A stretch of DNA of 64,000 nucleotides from Casp-actino8 sp964614655. Its GTDB lineage: Bacteria > Actinomycetota > Acidimicrobiia > Acidimicrobiales > Ilumatobacteraceae. The notes under the pieces were generated by a model. It worked only from the letters and a program-made list of their open reading frames with translations. It did not search any database and had not been told where the DNA came from. The translations under genes were made by a program, and so were the position numbers. Of this stretch, positions 16,910 through 25,435 are shown in pieces; within the stretch, counting starts at the first letter, position 1, and every line of letters starts with the position of its first letter. The stretch is from NCBI GenBank assembly GCA_964614655.1, contig CAZTPF010000006.1, forward strand, positions 1 through 64,000, in the 5' to 3' direction.

Positions 16910-17350
16910 TCAGTCGCGGGGCCGTGTGACCGACGGGTTGCCTTCGGTCCACATGATGGTCAACTCCCGGCGTGCGATCCTCCAACCGACGGATGTGCGC
17001 ACGAAGCGATCGTCGTAACGCCCGGCGACGATGAAATTCGGCGGACCAGGTGCCGCCTCCCTCACGTGCTGGGCCTGCAGATAGCACCGACAGACGGCCG
17101 AGTCGCCGTCGATGCGGACGTCGTGATTGGCGACCATGTGCTGACTCAGATCGAGAGATTCGAGCGCACGGGTGACTCGACCCTTGATGGCCTCTCGTCC
17201 GTCGAGCTCTTCGGTCAGAAATGCGGTGGCGTCGACGGTGAAGACGTCGTCGAGCGCATCCCAATCCTTGGCGTCGAGGGCGTAGGTGTAGGCCAAGGTG
17301 ACGTCGACGATCTGCTGGCGATCGACCAGACGTCGAAGTTCCTCGTCCAC
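16910..17350 (-). CDS. SnoaL/NTF2-like protein
   Basis: NTF2-fold protein of 146 residues. It begins DEELRRLVDRQQIVDVTLAY, then YALDAKDWDALDDVFTVDA, a conserved HMVANHDVRIDGD strand and a C-terminal VGWRIARRELTIMWTEGN. The GTG at 17350 lies 7 bases after the dioxygenase stop and is preferred because the fold starts there; an upstream extension runs inside the dioxygenase gene. It is the last gene of the nine-gene operon starting at 24270. Related folds act as dehydratases, isomerases or small hydroxylase-associated subunits; the role here is unknown. Confidence 0.82.
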   Translation of the reverse strand: MDEELRRLVDRQQIVDVTLAYTYALDAKDWDALDDVFTVDATAFLTEELDGREAIKGRVTRALESLDLSQHMVANHDVRIDGDSAVCRCYLQAQHVREAAPGPPNFIVAGRYDDRFVRTSVGWRIARRELTIMWTEGNPSVTRPRD

Positions 17351-17357
17351 GACCGGC

Positions 17358-18707
17358 TCAGCCCATGACCGAGTCGTCGATCCAGCTGCCGTGGAAGCCG
17401 AACGGCACCCGACAAGGAAGGTGGACCCGCGCGACCGGCTCCTTGGCCAAGTCGCTCGCGTCGAGGATGACGAGGTCGGTCGTGTCGGTCGAATCGTCGT
17501 AGACGAAACCCATCGCCCACCCTTCGTCCTCGCCTGACGAATCGTTCTCCTGGACGAACACGAACTCGCCCGGGTGGGCATGCGGACCGAAATCGTGCAT
17601 CGTCTTCGAACCGTCCGACATGTCGTAGCGAGCAACCACGCCCGGAGCGTCCATTCCACCTCGAGCAGTGGGGCGCGTCCCCGAGACCCATCCGTACCGA
17701 TGCTTCAATCCGGTGACCCGATCGTCGACTCGGGGAAACGCGTGGGCCCAGTCGTCGATCTGGGTCTCGGTGACCGCACCGGACATCATGTCGAATGTCC
17801 AGCGGTGCATGAAGCACGGCTCGAAATTCTCCATCGAACCTCGCCACATGGACGCATGACGACCGACATCGCAGACCACTCGGTCGTCGTCGACGTAGGC
17901 GTTCAGAGGATGAAAGACGTAACAGGGATCGACATCGAACCACCGGATGTCGGCATTCGTTCCCATGCGCGGGACGATCCCGATCCGTGCGCCGTAGTCG
18001 TCGTCCCACCCGATGGGAGGAAGACCCTTGGCCATGTTGTCGAAGTTGAACACGACAGGAAGATCCATGAAGATCGCATGGTCGCGAGTGATCATGAAGT
18101 CGTGCATCATGGTGCCCTTCGGGGTGTCGATGGGCGCCGAGTGCACCAAGTCTCCGGAGGCGTCGAGCACGTGATACGTGACGAAGGGGGCGGTCGCCGA
18201 ATAGCCGAAGAAGTGGAGTTCGCCGGTCTCGGGACAAAGTTTCGGATGGGCGGTGAAGGCGGTCTTCAGGCGACCACCGAAATCGTCGGGACCGATGGTG
18301 TCGAGTTCAGGCGTCAGCTCCCAAGGCAGGTGACCTTCTTCGAGCGCCCAGATACGTCCGGCGTGCGCGAGCACATGAGTGTTGGCCGCACTGGCCGTCG
18401 GATCGAAGATGCAGTCGGGATCCATGGCATCGAGCCCTTTCTCCCACTTCGGCGTCCGCACGTAGCGGTTGCGGTACCAGGTCGCCTTTCCACCTTCCAG
18501 GCGCACACCGTGCACCATGCCGTCGCCGAAGAACCAGTGGCTCGCTTCTCCCGTCCGAGGATTCGATCCGTTGCGCACGTACGTGCCCGACAAGGCGGAC
18601 GGCACCGAACCGGTCACGCGCAGATCGGTGTCGGTGATCTCGTCGAAGACCGGTGCGTAGTTGCCGGCCAGGAACCACGGCTTCTTCTCGTCGATCGTGT
18701 CGGTCAT
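17358..18707 (-). CDS. Carotenoid-cleavage-type dioxygenase (RPE65 / lignostilbene dioxygenase family)
   Basis: Non-haem Fe(II) dioxygenase, 449 residues, cleaving a C=C bond of a carotenoid, apocarotenoid or stilbene with O2. The four iron histidines of the family are visible at about H154 (TAHPK), H202 (MMHDF), H266 (VFHPLN) and H439 (FGFHG). The N-terminal YVRNGSNPRTGEASHWFFGDGMVHG is also typical. The protein is somewhat short and lacks a membrane-inserting patch I can recognise, so it is probably soluble. It lies in an operon with acyl-CoA synthetase, thiolase and DUF35 genes, and no carotenoid biosynthesis genes are near. A catabolic role on an aldehyde-yielding olefin is therefore more likely than pigment metabolism (inference). 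Confidence 0.93.
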   Translation of the reverse strand: MTDTIDEKKPWFLAGNYAPVFDEITDTDLRVTGSVPSALSGTYVRNGSNPRTGEASHWFFGDGMVHGVRLEGGKATWYRNRYVRTPKWEKGLDAMDPDCIFDPTASAANTHVLAHAGRIWALEEGHLPWELTPELDTIGPDDFGGRLKTAFTAHPKLCPETGELHFFGYSATAPFVTYHVLDASGDLVHSAPIDTPKGTMMHDFMITRDHAIFMDLPVVFNFDNMAKGLPPIGWDDDYGARIGIVPRMGTNADIRWFDVDPCYVFHPLNAYVDDDRVVCDVGRHASMWRGSMENFEPCFMHRWTFDMMSGAVTETQIDDWAHAFPRVDDRVTGLKHRYGWVSGTRPTARGGMDAPGVVARYDMSDGSKTMHDFGPHAHPGEFVFVQENDSSGEDEGWAMGFVYDDSTDTTDLVILDASDLAKEPVARVHLPCRVPFGFHGSWIDDSVMG

Positions 18708-18731
18708 GTCGTTTCCTCCTGAGTGAAATGG

Positions 18732-19139
18732 TCAGCGTCGAAGGGGCTCCCACCAGGACGCGATCCGAGCGGCGAAGCGTTCGGCGTACTGTCGGGTGAG
18801 ATCGTGGTCGGTCCCCGACAGATCCTGGGCCTCGGTTCGCGGAAGTGGTGCAGCGCCGTCGACCGGGTCGAGCCATTCGAGCCGAAGGTCGGCCAGTATC
18901 GAGCCGATCGCCGGCGACGCGTTCTCGTGATGATCACTCGTCTGATGACCCATGAACGCTTCGAAATCCTCGAAGGCGAGCAACGTGTAGTAGGTGCTCG
19001 GCTCGGATCCTCTCCAGTACTCGTAGCGAAGGAGGCCTCGGTCGTGCGCGTGGCTCGCCACGTACAAGTCACGCGCGATCGCCTCGAATTCGGCCTCGGC
19101 ACCGGTACGCACCGTGATGTGGGCCAGGATCGTCGCCAC
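18732..19139 (-). CDS. Antibiotic biosynthesis monooxygenase (ABM)-domain protein
   Basis: Small dimeric ferredoxin-like alpha+beta barrel protein, about 135 residues: ATILAHITVRTGAEAEFEAIARDLYVASHAHDRGLLRYEYW, then YYTLLAFEDFEAFMGHQTSDHH. ABM proteins act as cofactor-free monooxygenases or small haem/isomerase proteins. The start is GTG, either at 19139 (fold begins at once, preferred) or at 19157 directly after the SDR stop; neither has a clear ribosome site. It has a C-terminal tail of about 45 residues beyond the usual domain. It sits in the dioxygenase operon. Confidence 0.78.
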   Translation of the reverse strand: MATILAHITVRTGAEAEFEAIARDLYVASHAHDRGLLRYEYWRGSEPSTYYTLLAFEDFEAFMGHQTSDHHENASPAIGSILADLRLEWLDPVDGAAPLPRTEAQDLSGTDHDLTRQYAERFAARIASWWEPLRR

Positions 19140-19157
19140 GCTCGGAGCGTAACCCAC

Positions 19158-20141
19158 TCAGTCGACGAGCTGTTCGCTGAGCGTCCACAATGTGTCGGCT
19201 CGGGCCGGGTCGACGGCCCTGGCCGCGACACCCCGCCCGTCGAGTGAGGCGTCGTCGCCGATCACCGGCGAGACGTCGCAGTCCTCGCAGTACAGACCTC
19301 CACGACCCTCGAGGAACGGTGACGTGAGAGCCCACACCTGGGTGGCCGCGCCCTGTGGCACCGATTTCCAGGCGAATGAGGCGCCACCCTCCATACGGGA
19401 CAACAGGTTCGTCACCACCTCGGGAGTCATGTAACGACCCAATTCGGTGTGAATGCCCCCGGGATGAATCGCGATTCCCCGTACTCCGCGGTCTTTCCAA
19501 CGTCGGTCGACACCGACCGCGTGGAGGACGTTGCACGTCTTGGCCGCACCGTAAGCCACGAACGGGTCGTAGTCGCGTCGAGCGAAGTCGACGTCGTCGA
19601 AATCGACGTCACCCATGCGGTGCCCGGCCGAACTCACCACGACCACTCTCGACGGCGCACCCCGTGCGGCCGCCGACTCGGACAGGCGAGGAAGCAGCTG
19701 TCGAACGAGGAGGAAGTGTCCGAGATGATCGACGGCGAATTGACTCTCGTGGCCGTCGACCGACAGCGAGAACGGAGTGGCCATGATTCCGGCGTTGGCC
19801 ACGATCCCGTGCAGAGGACGGTCGGACGACAGCATCTCGTCGGACGCCGACCGAACCGACGACAACGAGGCGAGATCGAGGTCGAGCAGTTCGAAATCGA
19901 CTCCGGGATGGCGTTCGAGGATCGATTCGGCGGCACTCTGATTCTTCGCTCGATCACGCGCCGCCATCACCACCTGTGCTCCGTGGGCCGCGAGCGCGCG
20001 GACCGTCTCGAGCCCGAGACCACCCGACGATCCCGTGACGAGGTAACGACGACCCGTCAGGTCGATTCCGGCCAGCACGTCGTCGGTCGTCGACGTCTCG
20101 TCGAATCCACTGGAGTCGCGATCGGCGTGGGACGGACTCAT
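19158..20141 (-). CDS. SDR-family oxidoreductase, retinol-dehydrogenase / protochlorophyllide-reductase-like
   Basis: Longer SDR, 327 residues, with an N-terminal extension of about 30 residues, TGSSGGLG, LDLASLSSVRS (a DL-ASL motif typical of RDH/WWOX-type SDRs), ANAG, VVVSSAGH and YGAAKT. The ATG at 20141 overlaps the VOC gene stop (ATGA). The RDH-like subgroup often handles retinoid-like or other hydrophobic aldehydes, which would suit a neighbour of a carotenoid-cleavage-type dioxygenase, but this is inference from context. Confidence 0.88.
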   Translation of the reverse strand: MSPSHADRDSSGFDETSTTDDVLAGIDLTGRRYLVTGSSGGLGLETVRALAAHGAQVVMAARDRAKNQSAAESILERHPGVDFELLDLDLASLSSVRSASDEMLSSDRPLHGIVANAGIMATPFSLSVDGHESQFAVDHLGHFLLVRQLLPRLSESAAARGAPSRVVVVSSAGHRMGDVDFDDVDFARRDYDPFVAYGAAKTCNVLHAVGVDRRWKDRGVRGIAIHPGGIHTELGRYMTPEVVTNLLSRMEGGASFAWKSVPQGAATQVWALTSPFLEGRGGLYCEDCDVSPVIGDDASLDGRGVAARAVDPARADTLWTLSEQLVD

Positions 20142-20608
20142 CCGAGTGCTCCTCCGGCGAACCACCGATCGAACATCGGGGCGATGGCACTCCAGACGAG
20201 TTCGACCACCAAGCCCGACGGCGGTTGCACGTAGGTGAAGGCCCCGTAGCCCTTCTCGGGCGGAGCCTGCGCCATCAGCAACGTCCAGCCGGCATCTACC
20301 AGCGTCTTGGTTTCCCCACCGACGTCGTCGGACCAGACTCCGACGTGATGAGCACCGGGTTGCCGGCGCCCGTCCCAGATCGATCCGGGGGCACCCTCCA
20401 GCAGTTCGAGATGCATCGGACCAGTCGACGAGTACGTGAACCGCAACGGGATCTCGGTGGTGCCGACGTCGGGCAACCATACGTTCTGCACACCGGACTG
20501 AACCGAACACCACGACACTCCGAGAGAGTCGCCCATCTCGGCCATGGCCGCGTCGAGGTCGGGAACCCGAATTCCGACGTGATACGCGCGCGTGAAATCG
20601 ACGGCCAT
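20138..20608 (-). CDS. VOC-superfamily (glyoxalase-like) protein
   Basis: Vicinal-oxygen-chelate fold, 156 residues, two beta-alpha-beta-beta-beta modules: YHVGIRVPDLDAAMAEM with a possible metal His in module 1, HLELLEGAPGS, and HHVGVWSDDVGGETKTLVDAGW with PSGLVVELV in module 2. The metal triad appears as H, H and a C-terminal E (VELV). It could be an epimerase, isomerase or lyase acting on a CoA ester or cleaved product. It lies 1 base after the acyl-CoA synthetase stop and overlaps the next gene by ATGA. Confidence 0.85.
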   Translation of the reverse strand: MAVDFTRAYHVGIRVPDLDAAMAEMGDSLGVSWCSVQSGVQNVWLPDVGTTEIPLRFTYSSTGPMHLELLEGAPGSIWDGRRQPGAHHVGVWSDDVGGETKTLVDAGWTLLMAQAPPEKGYGAFTYVQPPSGLVVELVWSAIAPMFDRWFAGGALG

Positions 20609-20609
20609 G

Positions 20610-22187
20610 TCAGATGCGACGCTCGCGGCCTTCCCAGTAGGGCGCCCGCAACGGCGCCTTCTGGATCTTTCCGGTTCCGGTGCGGGGAATGAGACCGATG
20701 AAATCGACCGAGCGCGGCGCCTTGTAACCGGCCAACAACTCGCGACAGTGAGCGATGAGCTCCCCCGCCAGTTCGTCACTCGCGACCCGACCTTCGGCCA
20801 GTTGCACGATCGCCTTCACGCTCTCTCCGAATTCGTCGTCGGGCACTCCGATCACGGCGACGTCTTCGACGGCCGAGTGGGCGGCCAGCACCCCTTCGAT
20901 CTCGGCCGGGTAGATGTTGACCCCGCCGCTGATGATCATGTCGATCTTCCGATCGGAGAGCCAGAGGTAGCCGTCGGCATCGAGATACCCGACGTCGCCG
21001 GTGGTGAACACTCCGGGTTCGAGATGGGCGGCCTTCGTCTTCTCGTCGTCCTTGTGGTACGAGAAGTCGGTTCCCATCTTGTTGCGGAAGTACAGCGTTC
21101 CTTCCGAACCTTGGTCGACCCGAGTACCCGAATCGTCGACGACGATCACTTCGACGGAGTCGAGTGGGCGTCCCACACTTCCACCCTTCGCGATCCATTC
21201 GTCGGCCGGGATCACCGAGATGATCGAACCTTCGGTCGAGCCGTAGTACTCGGTGACCTTGGGCCCCCACCATTCGATGAGGCCCCGCTTCACCGCCGGC
21301 GGACACGGAGCCGCCCCGTGCCAGGCGACGGCCAGGGACGATCCGACGAACGCCGACTTCACGTCGTCGGGAAGATCGAGAAGTCGCTTCATCTGCGTCG
21401 GCACGAGGTGGACGTTGGTGCACTCGTAGCGGTCGATGAGCTCGAGCATTCCGGCCGAGTCGTACTTGTGCTGCATGACCACGGCCGATCCGTTGATCAT
21501 GGGAAGGAAGGAGAACGCCCACTGGGCAGAGTGGTAGAAGGGGCCGCACAGAAGAGTTCGTCCGGGAATGGGGACGAAATTGGCGAAACCTCCGGCAACC
21601 AATTTCATGATGTCGGGAGTGACCGCCATTCCGCCCGACAGTGCACCTCGCACACCTTTGGGACGCCCGGTCGTGCCCGAGGTGTAGAACATCGGACCAC
21701 CGAGCAGTTGATCCTCGGGTTCGTCGGCGGAGCCCTGACCCACCACGTCCTCGAAGTCGACGAAGCGGGCGTCGGCGCGCATCGCAGAACCCGAAGTCGT
21801 TCGCAACCCGACCACGTGCTTCACACCCGAACTGCGCTCGTCGGCGAGAGCGGACGACACGGCGTCGGCGAAGCGTTCGTCGGCGAAGACGGCCACCGCA
21901 TCGGAGTCGGCGAACACGTACGCCAGTTCGTCGGCCACGAAGTGCCAGTTCACCGGAACGTAGGTCCATCCTCCGTGCGCGCACGCCTGAGCGATCTCGA
22001 ACCACTCGCATTGATTGCCGGCCACGACCGCCACGGTGTCACCGGCGACCAGACCGCGACTTCGCAATCCGTTGACGAGTCGGTTGACCCGCTCGTCCAG
22101 TTCCCGCCAGGTGACGCTGCGCACCTCGTCGACCAGGGCGAGATCGTCGCCACGCGCCGTCGCTTGTTCAGCCGTGAGTACTGCCAT
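20610..22187 (-). CDS. AMP-dependent acyl-CoA synthetase
   Basis: ANL-superfamily ligase of 525 residues. It has YTSGTTGRPKG, YYGSTEGS, GDVGYLDADGYLWLSDRKIDMIISGGVNIYPAE and the C-terminal lysine in GTGKIQK. The ATG at 22187 is preceded by an excellent AAGGGAGG ribosome site. It resembles the synthetase at 13917-15452 (same LRAPYWE ending). Within the operon it presumably activates the carboxylic acid derived from the dioxygenase product before thiolysis by the thiolase/DUF35 pair. Confidence 0.95.
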   Translation of the reverse strand: MAVLTAEQATARGDDLALVDEVRSVTWRELDERVNRLVNGLRSRGLVAGDTVAVVAGNQCEWFEIAQACAHGGWTYVPVNWHFVADELAYVFADSDAVAVFADERFADAVSSALADERSSGVKHVVGLRTTSGSAMRADARFVDFEDVVGQGSADEPEDQLLGGPMFYTSGTTGRPKGVRGALSGGMAVTPDIMKLVAGGFANFVPIPGRTLLCGPFYHSAQWAFSFLPMINGSAVVMQHKYDSAGMLELIDRYECTNVHLVPTQMKRLLDLPDDVKSAFVGSSLAVAWHGAAPCPPAVKRGLIEWWGPKVTEYYGSTEGSIISVIPADEWIAKGGSVGRPLDSVEVIVVDDSGTRVDQGSEGTLYFRNKMGTDFSYHKDDEKTKAAHLEPGVFTTGDVGYLDADGYLWLSDRKIDMIISGGVNIYPAEIEGVLAAHSAVEDVAVIGVPDDEFGESVKAIVQLAEGRVASDELAGELIAHCRELLAGYKAPRSVDFIGLIPRTGTGKIQKAPLRAPYWEGRERRI

Positions 22188-22189
22188 CA

Positions 22190-22645
22190 CTACCTCCCTT
22201 GACGCGGAATCATCCGCCACGCAATGTCGAAGTTCTGCTGCCCGGCCACCATCAACACCCGTTCGGTAATCCGCCAACCGGCGTCGGTGCGCTGGAATCG
22301 ATCGTGGTACTGGCCCATGAGGACGGCATCCGGACGTCCGTCGTCGAAGTGGTGCCACGCCGTCACGTAGGTGACTCCCGTCGCCCGGTCGGAGTCGTCG
22401 AAAGCGATCTCGACGTTCGAAATCTGGTGATGGGTCGCCGCGAACTGCGGAAGTCCGGCGAGAAGGCCTTGGAGGATCGATGCGGCACCCTGGCGAGGAC
22501 CTCCCATTCCGGGTCCGTAATCGACGACGCAGTCCGTCGTGAAGATCGACGAGAGGATCGACTCGTCGATCGAGTCGACGCCGCGACAGTACGCGTGCAG
22601 CAGATCGACGATCGCCTGCCGGTCGAGTGGATCGACGGACGCCAT
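22190..22645 (-). CDS. SnoaL/NTF2-like protein
   Basis: NTF2-fold protein, 151 residues: DRQAIVDLLHAYCRGVDSID helix, FTTDCVVDYGPG, THHQISNVEI and DAGWRITERVL. It is a paralogue of the proteins at 15530 and 16910. The ATG at 22645 shares one base with the thiolase stop (TGATG), and its stop lies 2 bases before the synthetase start, so it is tightly embedded in the operon. A small hydratase/isomerase or dehydratase role is possible; function not assignable. Confidence 0.83.
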   Translation of the reverse strand: MASVDPLDRQAIVDLLHAYCRGVDSIDESILSSIFTTDCVVDYGPGMGGPRQGAASILQGLLAGLPQFAATHHQISNVEIAFDDSDRATGVTYVTAWHHFDDGRPDAVLMGQYHDRFQRTDAGWRITERVLMVAGQQNFDIAWRMIPRQGR

Positions 22646-23793
22646 CAACGCGACAGGATCGTCACACCCGAGATGCCCGGGGCTCCGTACACGTGCGTGT
22701 AAGCCACTCGCGGATCGTTCGGCACCTGCCGTGTGCCGGCATCGCCGCGCAACTGCAACACGTTCTCGTACACCTGTCGCAGACCCGATGCGCCGATCGG
22801 CTCTCCGTTGGCCAGACATCCGCCGTCGGTGTTCACGGGGAACTTGCCACCGATCTCGGTCTCACCGGCCTGGATCATCATCTCCTGCTCGCCGTGCTCA
22901 CAGAATCCGTTCTCGGCCATGTGCATCACCTCGGCTCCGGCTTCGGTGTCCTGCAACTGCGCCAAGTCGACGTCCTCCGGGCCGATACCGGCCATCTCGA
23001 AAGCCGCCTTCGACGCGTCGACCGTCGGGCCGGCGTTGTGTTCGAGGGCGATCGACGGAGCGAGAACTTCGAAAGAACCGAACCTTCGGCTCCGAACCAC
23101 CGCAGCCCGCAAGTAGATCGGCTTGTCGGTGTAGAGGTGAGCCTTGTCGGCACGGCACAAGATGAGAGCCACCCCGCCCTCGCCCGGATTGCAGAACATG
23201 TACTGCGTGAGCGGATACGACAACATCGGCGAGTTGGCGATCTCCTCCTCCGAGAGCGGCTTGCGGCGCCACGCCATCGGATTCTCGGATCCGTTCCGGA
23301 AAGCCTTGGCCGACACCTTGGCCAAAGTCGACTGCGAGATCCCGTACTCGTGCATGTAGCGGTTGATCTTCATCCCGAAGAACTGCGTGGTCAGCGCCAG
23401 GCCGCTCGCGCCGTACCAGTCGCCGAGGCCAGCTCCCTTGGTGTTCACGCGGAACGCGCCTCGTTCGTGCTTGTCGAAGCCGACGGCGATTCCGAGATCG
23501 AACACTCCGGAGCGGATCGTGTTGTAGGCCGAGAACAGCGCCGAACCACCAGTCGCGCATCCGTTCATCACGTTGATGAACTGCAAGCCGGTGAGGCCGA
23601 GCAGCGACACCATCGTGTCGGCCGCGCCAGCGGCCATCGACCCGCCGAACGCGAACTGCATGTCCTCCCACGAGGCGCCGGCGTCCTTCAGCGCCCGACG
23701 GACCGCGATCACTCCCTGATCCATACCCGACACGCCCTCGGTGCGACCGAATTCGTGCATTCCGATACCGACGATGGCGACATCGATGCTCAT
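22645..23793 (-). CDS. Thiolase-like / lipid-transfer-protein (Ltp/SCP2 type)
   Basis: Thiolase-fold protein, 382 residues. The nucleophilic cysteine is C79 in MNGCATGGSA. The usual C-terminal GHPxGA motif is changed to NGEPIGASG, so the standard catalytic His is replaced and ordinary beta-ketothiolase chemistry is doubtful. Actinobacterial Ltp proteins of this type need a DUF35 partner and some (Ltp2 with ChsH2 in steroid side-chain breakdown) are retro-aldolases. A DUF35 gene lies directly upstream, which fits such a heteromeric complex. Substrate unknown. Confidence 0.88.
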   Translation of the reverse strand: MSIDVAIVGIGMHEFGRTEGVSGMDQGVIAVRRALKDAGASWEDMQFAFGGSMAAGAADTMVSLLGLTGLQFINVMNGCATGGSALFSAYNTIRSGVFDLGIAVGFDKHERGAFRVNTKGAGLGDWYGASGLALTTQFFGMKINRYMHEYGISQSTLAKVSAKAFRNGSENPMAWRRKPLSEEEIANSPMLSYPLTQYMFCNPGEGGVALILCRADKAHLYTDKPIYLRAAVVRSRRFGSFEVLAPSIALEHNAGPTVDASKAAFEMAGIGPEDVDLAQLQDTEAGAEVMHMAENGFCEHGEQEMMIQAGETEIGGKFPVNTDGGCLANGEPIGASGLRQVYENVLQLRGDAGTRQVPNDPRVAYTHVYGAPGISGVTILSR

Positions 23794-23844
23794 AGTTCCT
23801 CTTTCGATTCCAGTTTCGGTTTGCAGTTCCGGTTCGATCGACGG

Positions 23845-24270
23845 TCAGCCCACGGGAGCGAAGGCGAACGTCACGATTTCGTCGCCGTTCTCGGCGGTGG
23901 CCAAGGGGACGATCACGAGCTCCATGTCCATGCCGATACGAAGCTTGTCGGGGTCGGACTCGGTGAGGCGAGCTTCGACTTTCACTTCGCCGGGCAACTC
24001 CACGTAACCCACACCGAAGGCCTCGAAGGTCTTCGGGTCGGTGTCACCGGCGTAGGGCGGCGCCTTGGGCGGGAACCCCTGGATCGTCCAGGTCCAGAGC
24101 GTTCCTCGCCGACCCAACGTGACCGTCTCGGTGGAATCACCGCTGCACTTCGGACATCCCGACTGCACCGGGAACATGTGATTCCCACACGACGTGCAAC
24201 GACTTCCGATCAGTGCCGGCTCGTCGGCCGGCCACGTGAAGACCCCCTCGGCAACTGGCACCCGCCCCAT
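23845..24270 (-). CDS. DUF35 / Zn-ribbon OB-fold protein, partner of thiolase-like protein
   Basis: 141 residues. The N-terminal rubredoxin-like zinc ribbon has C25-x2-C28 and C39-x2-C42; it is followed by the OB-fold stretch GTLWTWTIQGF and FGVGYVELPGEVKVEARL. Such proteins (ChsH2 C-domain, Ltp-associated) bind acyl-CoA and assemble with thiolase-like enzymes. It is the first gene of the nine-gene operon and starts at ATG 24270; the promoter must lie in the 79-base divergent region shared with the phosphotransferase gene at 24350. Confidence 0.9.
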   Translation of the reverse strand: MGRVPVAEGVFTWPADEPALIGSRCTSCGNHMFPVQSGCPKCSGDSTETVTLGRRGTLWTWTIQGFPPKAPPYAGDTDPKTFEAFGVGYVELPGEVKVEARLTESDPDKLRIGMDMELVIVPLATAENGDEIVTFAFAPVG

Positions 24271-24349
24271 GACAACCCCCGTTCGTCGCCTCGAACCCTA
24301 GTTCGCATCAGGGGATCGACGAGAGCCGGGTCACGACTACGGTTGACCC

Positions 24350-25429
24350 ATGTCGAAGTTGCCCTCGTCCTCCAGTGAAATCACACCGGCCTGGCTCACC
24401 GATCGGCTCCGGTCCTCGGGAACCATCGATTCGTCCACCGAGGTCACGTCGATCGAACGGGACGCCATGGGTCCCGGAGTGGGCTTCATGGGAGAGGTCG
24501 GTCGGATCACCGTGTCGTATTCGGGCGGATCGGGTCCGTCGACCATGATCTGCAAGATCCCGACCCAGGACGCCTCGATCCGCGCTCTTCTCGGCCCGGC
24601 CCGGGTCTTCGAACGTGAGGCCCGGTTCTACTCCGACATCGCTCCGACTCTCGACGTCGTCCCGACTGCCTATGCCGTCGCCGCCGACTTCGACGCCGAC
24701 GACTTCGTTCTTCTGTTGCAGGATCTGGGCGGTCTTCGAGTCGGCGATCAGACCGAAGGCGCGAACGAGGTCGACGCCCACGCCGTCATGCGTGCCACGG
24801 CTCGCATGCACGCCCGCTACTGGCGGAATGCCGAACTGGACGCCATCGAGTGGATGCCCATGGCCAACTCGGAAGGCATGAAGATCGGACGCGAGGTCTA
24901 CCAGGCGTCACTTCCGGGTTTCCTACAAGTGTTCGCCCATGCCGTCGAACCAGACATGGTCCCGATCATGGAGCGTTTCGGGGACAACGTTCACCAACTA
25001 CTCGATCGGGTGGCCGCCATGCCCAACACGGTCGTCCACTTCGACTACCGCCTCGACAACCTGTTCTTCGACGACGCCGCGGGTTCGGTGTGGGTCATCG
25101 ACTTCCAGACCGCGAGCAAGGGCGGCGGGGCGTACGACGTCGCGTACTTCATGAGCCAGAGCGTCCCGATCGACGTACGACGACGCAGTGAGGACGCACT
25201 TCTCCACACCTACCACGACGAGTTGGTCGCTCTCGGCGTCGACGATTACTCGTTCGAGCAGTTCGTCCAGGATTACCGAGTCGGAATTCTCTACGGCTGG
25301 ATCATCCCGGTGTACGCCGTCGGAACACTCGATTCGTCGAGCGAGCGGGCGATGAAGCTCTGGACCGAAGTCATCCGGCGAGCTCAGGCCGCCATGCGCG
25401 ACCACGACGTCGCTTCGCTCATGATCTGA
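24350..25429 (+). CDS. Aminoglycoside-phosphotransferase-like kinase
   Basis: APH/ChoK-fold protein, 359 residues. The catalytic loop is VVHFDYRLDNLFF (HxDxxxxN) and the metal-binding motif is VIDFQ, with Gln in place of the Gly of DFG, as in many APH-fold relatives. The N-terminus has a GPGVGFMGEVGR nucleotide-loop-like segment and CKIP lysine. In actinobacterial catabolic regions such proteins probably phosphorylate small hydroxylated metabolites rather than antibiotics. Divergent from the DUF35 gene and convergent with the SDR at 25436, from which its stop is 6 bases away. Confidence 0.88.
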   Translation: MSKLPSSSSEITPAWLTDRLRSSGTIDSSTEVTSIERDAMGPGVGFMGEVGRITVSYSGGSGPSTMICKIPTQDASIRALLGPARVFEREARFYSDIAPTLDVVPTAYAVAADFDADDFVLLLQDLGGLRVGDQTEGANEVDAHAVMRATARMHARYWRNAELDAIEWMPMANSEGMKIGREVYQASLPGFLQVFAHAVEPDMVPIMERFGDNVHQLLDRVAAMPNTVVHFDYRLDNLFFDDAAGSVWVIDFQTASKGGGAYDVAYFMSQSVPIDVRRRSEDALLHTYHDELVALGVDDYSFEQFVQDYRVGILYGWIIPVYAVGTLDSSSERAMKLWTEVIRRAQAAMRDHDVASLMI

Positions 25430-25435
25430 CGACGA

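Noticed and set aside
24350..25429. Antibiotic-resistance aminoglycoside kinase
   Set aside because: Only the fold is shared; context is catabolic and resistance-specific features are not visible.
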